NCBI GenBank assembly: GCA_016710095.1 | Contig: JADJLL010000023.1 | Coordinates: 1-64,000 of the forward strand | Source: Candidatus Eiseniibacteriota bacterium | GTDB taxonomy: Bacteria; Eisenbacteria; RBG-16-71-46 | DNA length: 64,000 bases | Direction: 5' to 3' | In this document: in pieces, positions 8,813 to 16,506 of the stretch | Position numbering within the stretch: the first letter of the stretch is position 1 | Layout of the letters: each line of letters opens with the position of its first letter | Translations under genes and position numbers: made by a program | The notes under the pieces: generated by a model | Databases searched by the model: none | What the model saw: only the letters and a program-made list of their open reading frames with translations | Told to the model about the DNA's origin: nothing

Positions 8813-10195
8813 GTGAAGCACCCACGTCCGATGCACGCGCTTCTCGCCGCGATGCTCGCGGCCTCGGCGCTCGTGGCGCCGGTCCGGGCGACGGCGGCCG
8901 AAACGCTCGACGCGCTCGTGCGCGAGGCGCTCGCCGCGAACCGCGACCTGCGCGCCGAGCGCCTGCAGCTCGAGCAGGCCCAGGCCGCGGTGAGCGAGGC
9001 GACCGCGCTGTTCCTGCCGTCCGTGACCCTGAACGCGCGGCTTTCCGACCGCTCGGGCAACGTCGTGGACTTCGGCAAGCTCATCAATCCCGCCTTCGCC
9101 GCGCTCAACCAGCTCACGGGCAGCGGCGCGTTCCCGACCGACCTGAGGCTCGTGCAGCCGTCGAAGCAGGAGACGTCGGTGCGCGTGGCCATGCCGCTGG
9201 TCGACGCCCGGCTCGCCGCGAACTGGCGCATCCAGTCCGGTCTTCGCGACGCGCAGCGCGCCGCGACCGGCGCGGCCGCGCGGCGCATCACCGCCGAAGT
9301 GCGCACGGGCTACCTCCAGTACGCGCGCGCCGTGCGCCTGACCGCGCTCTACGACTCGACGCTCGCGCTCGTGGATGAAGCCGTGCGCGTGCAGGAGAGC
9401 CTGCTCGCGAACGGCAAGGCGACGCCCGACCAGGTGCTGCGTGCGCGCGCCGACCGCTCCGACGTCGCGCAGCGCCGCGCCGACGCCGCGCGTCTCGCCG
9501 CCGCCGCCCGCCAGCTGCTCAACGTGCGCCTCGGCCGCGGCGTGGACGCGCCGCTCGAACCGCTCGCCGACGCCGCGCTCGGACTCGAGCTGCGCGTGCC
9601 GCTCGACGACGCGATCGCGAGCGCGCGTGCGCACCGCGACGAACTCGCGCAGGCGCGCGGCGGCGTGCGTGCCGCGAGCGGCGCGGTCTCGCTCGCGAGC
9701 GCGGGCTACCTGCCGTCGCTCGTCGCGGCGGTGGACTGGGGCGTGCAGGGTGAGGAGTACCGGTTCGAGCGCGGCGAGGACTACCGCGTCGCCTCGCTCG
9801 CGCTGCAGTGGACGCTCTTCAACGGCGGCCAGCGCGAGGCGCAGCGCCACGCGGCGGTCGCGGGGCTGCAGCGCGCGCGGACGCTCGCGGACGACGCGGC
9901 GGCGAAGGTCGAGCTCGACGCGCGCACCGCGTGGCAGGCGGCCGCCGTCGCGCGCGAGGCGCTGCCCGCGGCGCACGAACGCCTGACGGCCGCGCGCCGC
10001 ACGTGGGAACTCGTGGCGAAGCGCCACGCGATCGGCGCGGCGTCGCTGCTCGAGTTGCTCGACGCACGCACGAACTTCACGAACGCGGCGCTCAACGACG
10101 TGTTCTCGACCTACGACTACTGGGAGCGTTGCGCGGAACTCGACCGTGCCGCCGCGCTTCCCTCCGGCCGGTCGCCCGGCGAAGGGGGCCTGTGA
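8813..10195 (+). CDS. TolC-family outer-membrane efflux channel
   Basis: Outer-membrane exit duct of the efflux pump encoded by the next two genes. GTG 8813 is chosen for its AAGGAG about 7 bases upstream and a following signal peptide (ending near VRATAAE). The 460 residues show the duplicated outer-membrane-efflux pattern. The first half begins ETLDALVREALAANRDL and the second half repeats the long helices after LDDAIASARAHRDELAQARGG. The C-terminal region has the usual RHAIGAASLLELLDAR signature. Its stop overlaps the start of the adaptor gene. Confidence 0.88.
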   Translation: MKHPRPMHALLAAMLAASALVAPVRATAAETLDALVREALAANRDLRAERLQLEQAQAAVSEATALFLPSVTLNARLSDRSGNVVDFGKLINPAFAALNQLTGSGAFPTDLRLVQPSKQETSVRVAMPLVDARLAANWRIQSGLRDAQRAATGAAARRITAEVRTGYLQYARAVRLTALYDSTLALVDEAVRVQESLLANGKATPDQVLRARADRSDVAQRRADAARLAAAARQLLNVRLGRGVDAPLEPLADAALGLELRVPLDDAIASARAHRDELAQARGGVRAASGAVSLASAGYLPSLVAAVDWGVQGEEYRFERGEDYRVASLALQWTLFNGGQREAQRHAAVAGLQRARTLADDAAAKVELDARTAWQAAAVAREALPAAHERLTAARRTWELVAKRHAIGAASLLELLDARTNFTNAALNDVFSTYDYWERCAELDRAAALPSGRSPGEGGL

Positions 10196-11259
10196 TGATG
10201 CGACGGACGATCGGTGGAGTGGTGGCGGCCTCGGCGCTGGCGTTCGCGCTCGCGGGTTGCGGCGGCAAGCACGAGGCACCGGCGGCCGCGGCGGCCGTGG
10301 TGCGCGTGACGACGGCGCCGGTGGATTCGGCCGCGCTCGCTCGCCCCGTGCTCGGCTCGGGACTGCTTTCGGGCAAGGAAGAAGTGCCGCTCGCGTTCAA
10401 GATCGGCGGCGTGGTCGCCCGCGTGGACGCCGAGGACGGGCAGGTCGTGCGCGCGGGAGCGAAGCTCGCGACGCTCGAACTCACCGAGATCGGCGCGCTC
10501 GTGGACAAGGCGAAGGTCGGGCTCGACAAGGCGGAGCGCGATCTCGCGCGCGCCCGTGCGCTCCACGCCGACAGCGTGGTGACGCGCGAGATGCTCGAGA
10601 ACGCGCAGAGCGCCCGCGACGCGGCGGCGGCCGACTTCTCCTCGGCGCGCTTCAACGCGCGCCACGCGTCCATCGTCGCGCCGACGGACGGCGTCGTGCT
10701 GCGGCGGCTCGCGGAGCCCGGCGCGACGGTCGCGCCCGGCACGCCGATCGTGCTCTTCGCGTCGTCCTCGCGCGGCCAGGTCGTGCGCGTCGGCGTGCCC
10801 GACCGCGACGTCGTGCGGCTCGGCGCCGGGGATGCGGCCGAGGTGCGCTTCGACGCATGGCCCGGCCGCACGTTCGCGGGCCGCGTCACCACGGTCGGCG
10901 CCGCGGCCACGCCGGGCGTCGGCACGTACGAGATCGAGATCCGGCTGGACGCGCCCGTGCGGCTGCACGACGACGGCGCGGCCGCGTCCGGGCTCGTCGC
11001 GGACGTCACGATCACGCCCGCGCGGCGCCAGGCGGTGAAGCTCGTGCCGATCGAGGCGCTGCTCGAAGGCGACTCCGACCGCGCGCACGTGTGGACGATC
11101 GGCGCGGACGGCGCCCCGGTGCGCCGCGACGTGCGCGTCGCGTTCCTCGACGGCGACCGCGCGGCCATCGCGAGCGGGCTCGACGGCGTGACCGAAGTCG
11201 TGACCGGCGGGGCCGCCTACCTGTCCGACGGCTCGCGCGTGGAGCGGAGCGCGAAATGA
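10195..11259 (+). CDS. RND efflux periplasmic adaptor (HlyD/MFP family) lipoprotein
   Basis: Membrane-fusion protein that links the inner-membrane RND pump to the outer-membrane channel. It starts at tandem ATGs (10195 and 10198) with GAAGGGGG upstream, overlapping the stop of the channel gene. A lipobox LAGC places lipid-attached C22 at the mature N-terminus. The lipoyl half-motif GGVVARVDAEDGQVVRAG, the alpha-hairpin (about residues 100-150), the second lipoyl half IVAPTDGVVLRRLAEPG and the beta-barrel domain follow in the family order. Its 354 residues are normal. Confidence 0.9.
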   Translation: MMRRTIGGVVAASALAFALAGCGGKHEAPAAAAAVVRVTTAPVDSAALARPVLGSGLLSGKEEVPLAFKIGGVVARVDAEDGQVVRAGAKLATLELTEIGALVDKAKVGLDKAERDLARARALHADSVVTREMLENAQSARDAAAADFSSARFNARHASIVAPTDGVVLRRLAEPGATVAPGTPIVLFASSSRGQVVRVGVPDRDVVRLGAGDAAEVRFDAWPGRTFAGRVTTVGAAATPGVGTYEIEIRLDAPVRLHDDGAAASGLVADVTITPARRQAVKLVPIEALLEGDSDRAHVWTIGADGAPVRRDVRVAFLDGDRAAIASGLDGVTEVVTGGAAYLSDGSRVERSAK

Positions 11260-14200
11260 GAGTGCCCGAACTCGCGGTCAAGTTCCCGCAGCTGACCATC
11301 GTGCTGTTCCTGATGGCGGCGGCGCTCGGCGTCACGGCGCTCGGCAGCATCCCGCTCGCCGAGGACCCGACGTTCCCCGTCTCGACGTTCGGCGTCGTCG
11401 CGGTCTATCCCGGCGCCACGCCGGCGGACCTCGAGCAGCTCGTCGTGGACAAGCTCGAGACGCACTTCAACGAGCTCGACGACCTCAAGTCGCTCAAGAC
11501 GTCCATCGAGGACGGCGTCGCGGTGATCACGGTCGAGTTCGAATCGAACACCGACCCGGACAAGAAGTACGACGAGGTCGTGCGCGAGGTGAACGCGCTG
11601 CGTCCCGAACTGCCCGCCGATCTCTACCGTCTCGAAGTGCAGAAGTGGGACCTCGCGAACGTGAACATCACGCAGCTCGCGCTCGTCTCGGACTCGCAGC
11701 CGTACGCCGTGCTCGAGACGGAAGCGCGCCGGCTCAAGGAGCGCCTCGAGAAGGTGACCGGCGTGCGCACGGTGGACCGCTGGGCGTACCCCGAGCGCGA
11801 AGTGCGCGTCGAGCTCGATCCCGGCCGTCTCGCGCAGCTGCGCATTCCCGCGACGCGTGTCCTGGAGGCGATCGGCAGCGAGAACGCGAACATCCCCGGC
11901 GGCAGCGCCGACGCCGGCACGCGCCGCTTCAGCGTGAAGACGAGCGGCAGCTACCGGACGGTGGAGGAGGTGCGCAACACCGTCGTCGCCGGTGACGGCC
12001 GCTCGATCGTGACGCTCGGCGACGTCGCGCGCGTGCAGTGGGACCACTCCGACCTGCGCCACATCGGTCGCTGGAACGGCCAGCGCGCGGCCTTCGTGAC
12101 CGCGAACATGCGCCCCGGCGAGCGCATCAACGCCGTGCGCGACCGCATCTGGCGCGAACTGGACGAGTACGAGAAGACGCTGCCCGCGGGCGTGAAGCTC
12201 GAGCGCCCGTTCGACCAGAGCGTGAACGTGAACCACCGGCTCGCGCGGCTCGGCGAGGACTTCGCGCTCGCGATCCTGCTCGTGCTCGTCACGCTGCTGC
12301 CGCTCGGGACGCGCGCCTCGCTCGTCGTGATGATCTCGATCCCGCTGTCGCTCGCGATCGGCGTGGCGCTGCTGCAGCTCACGGGCTTCAGCATCAACCA
12401 GCTCAGCATCGTCGGATTCGTGATCGCGCTCGGCCTGCTCGTGGACGACTCGATCGTCGTGGTCGAGAACATCGCGCGCTTCCTGCGCGCCGGCGTGACC
12501 CGCGAGAAGGCCGCGATCGCCGCGACCAAGCAGATCTCGGTCGCCGTGCTCGGCTGCACGGCCACGCTCATCGCGGCGTTCATCCCGATCTTCCTGCTGC
12601 CCGGCAACGCCGGGAAGTACATCGCGAGCCTGCCCGCGGCCGTCGTCTACACGATCGTCGCGTCGCTCGCCGTGTCGCTGACGATCGTGCCGTTCCTGTC
12701 GTCGCGCATGCTCGTCGCCCACGCGAATCCCGAGGGCAACGCGATCCTTCGCGCGCTCAACCGCGGCATCGATCTCACGTACGGCAAGTGGCTGCACCGT
12801 GCGATCGCGGCGCCGCGCCGCACGCTGCTCGCGGCCGGCGCGCTGTTCGCGCTCAGCTTCGCGCTCGTGCCGGTGATCGGCTTCAGCCTGTTCCCGAAGG
12901 CCGACACGCCGCAGTTCCTCGTGCGCGTCACGACGCCGCAGGGCTCGAGCCTCGCCGAGACCGACCGCGCCGCGCGCTTCGTGGAAGGCGTGCTGCGCGC
13001 GCGCCCCGAGGTGACGGACGTCGTCACGAACGTCGGTCACGGCAATCCGATGATCTACTACAACGTCGCCTCCGAGAACGAGCGGGCGAACTTCGCCGAG
13101 CTGTTCGTGCGGATCCGCGAGTTCGACTCGCGCCGCACGCCGGCGGCGTTCGACTCGCTGCAGCGGATCTTCGACGGCTACGCGAACGCGCGCATCGAGC
13201 TCAAGGCGTTCGAGAACGGCCCGCCGATCGACGCGCCGGTCGCGATGCGCGTCACGGGCGAGGACCTCGACACGCTGCGCGCCGTCGCCGCGCGGGTGCA
13301 GCGCACGATCGAGGGCACGCCGGGCACCTGGAACGTCGTGAACCCCGTGCAGCTGCGCACGACCGACCTGCGCGTGGACGTGGACTCGCGCAAGGCGGGG
13401 CTCTACGGCGTGCCGACGGTCGAGGTCGACCGCGCGGTGCGCATGGCGCTCGCGGGCTTCGAGGCCGGCTCGGTGCGCGAGGCCGACGGGCAGGACTACG
13501 CGATCCGCGTGCGCCTGCCGTCCGATCCGCGCGCGTCGCACATCGGCCGGAGCTTCGACGGCACGCCGTCGCTCGAGGCGCTCGACCGCCTGTACCTGAC
13601 GTCCGTGACGGGCGCGGCGGTGCCGCTGCGCCAGGTCGCGAACATCCGGCTCGAGTCGAGCACGCCGATCATCCAGCACTACGCGAAAGCGCGGTCGGTG
13701 ACCGTGTCGGCGAACGTGAGCACGGGCTTCAACACGGACAAGGTGACCAAGCAGGTGCTCGCTCGCCTCGACGCACTCGAGCTGCCCGCGGGCTACCGGA
13801 TCATTCCGGCGGGCGAGATCGAGAGCCGGGAGGAGAGTTTCGGCGGGCTCGGCACCGCGATCATCCTCACGGTGTTCATCATCCTCGCGATCCTCGTGCT
13901 CGAGTTCGGCACGTTCCGCAGCACGCTCATCGTCGCGTCGGTGATCCCGCTCGGCGTGGTCGGCGGCCTGATCGCGCTGTTCGTGTCCGGCTACTCGCTG
14001 TCGTTCACCGCGATGATCGGCTTCATCGCGCTCATCGGCATCGAGATCAAGAACAGCATCCTGCTCGTGGATTTCACGAACCAGCTCCGCGAGAAGGGGC
14101 TCGGCGTGCGCGAGGCGGTGGAGGAGGCGGGCAAGATCCGCTTCCTGCCCATCCTGCTCACGACGCTCACGGCGATCGGCGGCCTGCTGCCGCTCGCGCT

Positions 14201-14393
14201 GCAGCGCTCGAGTCTCTATTCGCCGATCGCGAACGTGCTCATCGGCGGCCTGCTCAGCTCGACGCTGCTCGCGCGTCTCGTGACGCCGGTCGTCTACACG
14301 CTGCTCGCGCCGAACGTGACCCCGAAGTCGGCGGCCGAACGCGGCGAACCCGACCCGGACGTGACGGCGGGAGAGGGCGCGCCGGCGCACTGA
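11256..14393 (+). CDS. RND-family efflux pump inner-membrane subunit
   Basis: A 1045-residue proton-driven exporter of the AcrB/MexB superfamily. The twelve-helix, two-loop architecture is visible: TM1 near residues 10-30, a large periplasmic loop, TM2-6 near 335-540, and the same arrangement in the second half. The proton-relay aspartates are D397 and D398 in GLLVDDSIVVVEN, and K932 in IEIKNSILLVDF matches the essential TM10 lysine. ATG 11256 overlaps the adaptor stop (ATGA), so channel, adaptor and pump form one operon, probably controlled by the divergent TetR regulator. Drug versus lipid or metabolite substrate cannot be decided; there is no heavy-metal (CusA-type) motif. Confidence 0.93.
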   Translation: MRVPELAVKFPQLTIVLFLMAAALGVTALGSIPLAEDPTFPVSTFGVVAVYPGATPADLEQLVVDKLETHFNELDDLKSLKTSIEDGVAVITVEFESNTDPDKKYDEVVREVNALRPELPADLYRLEVQKWDLANVNITQLALVSDSQPYAVLETEARRLKERLEKVTGVRTVDRWAYPEREVRVELDPGRLAQLRIPATRVLEAIGSENANIPGGSADAGTRRFSVKTSGSYRTVEEVRNTVVAGDGRSIVTLGDVARVQWDHSDLRHIGRWNGQRAAFVTANMRPGERINAVRDRIWRELDEYEKTLPAGVKLERPFDQSVNVNHRLARLGEDFALAILLVLVTLLPLGTRASLVVMISIPLSLAIGVALLQLTGFSINQLSIVGFVIALGLLVDDSIVVVENIARFLRAGVTREKAAIAATKQISVAVLGCTATLIAAFIPIFLLPGNAGKYIASLPAAVVYTIVASLAVSLTIVPFLSSRMLVAHANPEGNAILRALNRGIDLTYGKWLHRAIAAPRRTLLAAGALFALSFALVPVIGFSLFPKADTPQFLVRVTTPQGSSLAETDRAARFVEGVLRARPEVTDVVTNVGHGNPMIYYNVASENERANFAELFVRIREFDSRRTPAAFDSLQRIFDGYANARIELKAFENGPPIDAPVAMRVTGEDLDTLRAVAARVQRTIEGTPGTWNVVNPVQLRTTDLRVDVDSRKAGLYGVPTVEVDRAVRMALAGFEAGSVREADGQDYAIRVRLPSDPRASHIGRSFDGTPSLEALDRLYLTSVTGAAVPLRQVANIRLESSTPIIQHYAKARSVTVSANVSTGFNTDKVTKQVLARLDALELPAGYRIIPAGEIESREESFGGLGTAIILTVFIILAILVLEFGTFRSTLIVASVIPLGVVGGLIALFVSGYSLSFTAMIGFIALIGIEIKNSILLVDFTNQLREKGLGVREAVEEAGKIRFLPILLTTLTAIGGLLPLALQRSSLYSPIANVLIGGLLSSTLLARLVTPVVYTLLAPNVTPKSAAERGEPDPDVTAGEGAPAH

Positions 14394-14417
14394 CGCGGCG
14401 CGGCGACGCGGACACGT

Positions 14418-14450
14418 ACGGAGGGCGGCGCCACGGCGTCCGCCCTCCGT
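14418..14450 (+). terminator. hairpin after the efflux operon
   Basis: ACGGAGGGCGG pairs perfectly with CCGCCCTCCGT (11 bp) around an 11-base loop, 24 bases after the pump stop codon. The following CGTCGTT has few T residues, so it is a weak intrinsic terminator at best. Confidence 0.5.
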
Positions 14451-14578
14451 CGTCGTTCCGGACGTTCGTGCGTCCGCGGCGATCGCGTGAAACACGCCCT
14501 TCCTCACGCGGACGTTGACCTGCGCGCGAGTGCGTGGGTACGGTCGCGCCCGCTCCCAAACGCCCCGAGGACTTCGTC

Positions 14579-15890
14579 ATGGCCGCGCCCCACCGTTTCG
14601 CCGTTCCGCTCGCAGGCCTGCTGCTCGCACTCTCGTCCGTGCCCGCCCTCGCGGCGGCGCCCGACTCGACCACGCTTCCCGTGCTTCGCAGCTCGGCGCG
14701 GCAGATCGACGTGCGCGAGAACGGCATCCTCCGTCGCGGCGAGTGGGTGGCCGACCCCGCCATCGCGCTCGACGAGTTCGAAACCGGGCCGGCCGCCGGC
14801 CCCGCGCGCGTGACGTTCGTGTCGGACCGGGACTCGCTCACGCTCGACGTCGCGCCGGGACGGCCGGTCGAGTTCGTCGTGCTGCTCGGCGACTCCGTGC
14901 GCTGCCGGACGCGCGTCACCTGCCGCGCCGGACTCGTGCGCACGGACGGCGGTCACGGCCCGGTCGAAGTGCCGCTGCGCTGGAGCCGCAACCGCAAACC
15001 GACGATTCGTGCGCGCATCAACGGCTCGCCCGAACTGAAGCTGGAGTTCGACAGCGGCGCGGCGGACCTCACGCTCTATCGCTCGGGTGTGCGGAAGGCG
15101 GGCGGCGTCGTGACCGACGGCGAGACCATGAACGCCGCATCGGGTGGCACGACCCTGCGGCGCACGCGCCGCTCGAACACACTCGAGATCGGCCCGCTGC
15201 GCGGCGAGGGCATTCCGCTGACGGTCGTCGAGTCGCAGCCGGAGCCGGTCGACGGCATCGTGGGCTACCGCGCCTTCGCCGACCGCGCGCTCGAGTTCGA
15301 CTTCGAGCGGAACGTGCTCGTCGTGCACGATTCGCTGCCGGCGCTGCCCGCCGGTTTCACGAGCCTGCCGCTCCTCTGGAACGGCACGCTGCACTCCGTG
15401 AACGTCCGGCTGCGGACCGCGCGCGCGACGTTCGACGTGCCGTTCATCGTGGACACGGGGCTGAACGGCACGTTCAATCTCGGGGCCGCGACGGCGGCCC
15501 GGCTCGGACTGCCCGACGGAGTGAAGACGATGGGCTGGACGAAGGGGCAAGGGGCTCGGCCCGAATCCGCTTCGGCTCCAGCGCATGCGTTTCGCCGCGC
15601 TCGAGATCGGCGGCACCACGCTGCCGGACATCCCGGGCTTCGCGGTCGAGGCGAAGGACACCGGCGCGGTCATGGGGGACCTGCTCGGCAGCGAAGTGCT
15701 GCGGCGGTTCCGGTTCTTCCTCGACTACCGCGGCAACGCGCTCGTGCTGGCGCCGAACCGGGACCTGCGCAAGCCGTACCGCAAGGGTGGCCGCGGCTCG
15801 GGCTCGTCGGCCGCGATCACGATCGCGATCCTCGTGGCGCTCGGGGCGGGCGCGAACGCGAACCGCAACCGCAAGCCGCAGGAGCTTTGA
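14579..15890 (+). CDS. secreted retropepsin-like aspartyl protease, two catalytic half-domains (frame break near 15550)
   Basis: Starts with a signal peptide (ATG 14579; cleavage near ALAAA). Two aspartyl-protease half-sites are present: LEFDSGAADLTLYR (D158) and FIVDTGLNGTFNL (D292). Each is followed by the hydrophobic flap/GYRAF-type region typical of retropepsin folds. The frame breaks at about 15543-15560 in a G-rich stretch, and the last third continues one frame over with ALEIGGTTLPDIPGFAV, ending in an Ala/Gly-rich hydrophobic stretch and a basic tail. The joined length is about 436 residues. Two half-sites in one chain would allow an intramolecular pepsin-like pair, whereas retropepsins usually dimerise. 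The role is unknown. An earlier in-frame start at 14534 is possible but would precede the signal peptide. Confidence 0.75.
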
Positions 15891-15916
15891 CACTCTTCGC
15901 CGGGCGCGGCTACGGT
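15887..15916 (+). promoter_or_regulatory. candidate sigma-70 promoter before methyltransferase/polA
   Basis: TTGACA (15887-15892), an 18-base spacer and TACGGT (15911-15916). The -35 box overlaps the stop codon of the aspartyl protease. It would drive the methyltransferase at 15967 and probably polA and coaE behind it. Confidence 0.45.
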
Positions 15917-15966
15917 CGCGCGCCCCGGCGCCGCGCCGGGGCACACCGCAACGGAGAAGACTGGCG

Positions 15967-16503
15967 ATGCCCACTTCGGAACACTGGCAGATCCCGCGCG
16001 TCGTGGACGCCATGGCCTTCGCGAATCCGGCCAGCGTGCTCGACGTGGGCTGTGGCTACGGCAAGTACGGCGTGCTCGCGCGCGAGTACACGCCGGCCAC
16101 GCGCGTGGACGCCATCGACATCGCGCCGCCGCGCTATCCGGTCTACGACCACTTCTACGAAGGCGACCTGCGGCAGCTTTCGACGCTGATCCCGAAGGAC
16201 ACGCCGCGCTACGACCTCGCGCTGTGGCTCGACGTGATCGAGCACCTCGAGAAGGAAGAAGCCTGGGCCGTGCTCGACCAGCTCGTGAAGGTCTCGAAGA
16301 CCGTGCTCATCACGACGCCGTTCGGCTTCCGCCCGCAGGAGGTGCCCGGCCTGCCGTTCGAGACGCATCGCTCCGGCTGGTATCCGTGGGAGTTCGGCAA
16401 GCGCTACCGCGTCGTGCGCTCGCAGGTGTTCCCCGGCCACTTCAGCAAGTACCTGCGCCTGCCGCGACTCTGGCAGGTGCTCGTGCTCGTGTCCGGCCGC
16501 TAG
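15967..16503 (+). CDS. class I SAM-dependent methyltransferase (small)
   Basis: A 178-residue protein with SAM motif SVLDVGCGYGKYG near residue 23, acidic motif II VDAIDIAPP, and LALWLDVIEHLEKEEA, the Asp-x-x-Glu-His motif of ubiquinone/glycan-type methyltransferases. The start ATG has GGAGAAG 7 bases upstream. It ends 3 bases before polA. The substrate is unknown; the length is short for the family but the core fold appears complete. Confidence 0.8.
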   Translation: MPTSEHWQIPRVVDAMAFANPASVLDVGCGYGKYGVLAREYTPATRVDAIDIAPPRYPVYDHFYEGDLRQLSTLIPKDTPRYDLALWLDVIEHLEKEEAWAVLDQLVKVSKTVLITTPFGFRPQEVPGLPFETHRSGWYPWEFGKRYRVVRSQVFPGHFSKYLRLPRLWQVLVLVSGR

Positions 16504-16506
16504 GGC

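Noticed and set aside
11217..14507. Minus-strand open frame of 1096 codons opposite the RND pump gene
   Set aside because: It is the Arg/His/Asp-rich shadow of a clear AcrB-type gene in 70% G+C DNA. It has no domain, no ribosome-binding site and no hydrophobic pattern. The same applies to other long antisense frames, such as those opposite the TonB receptor and dnaK.
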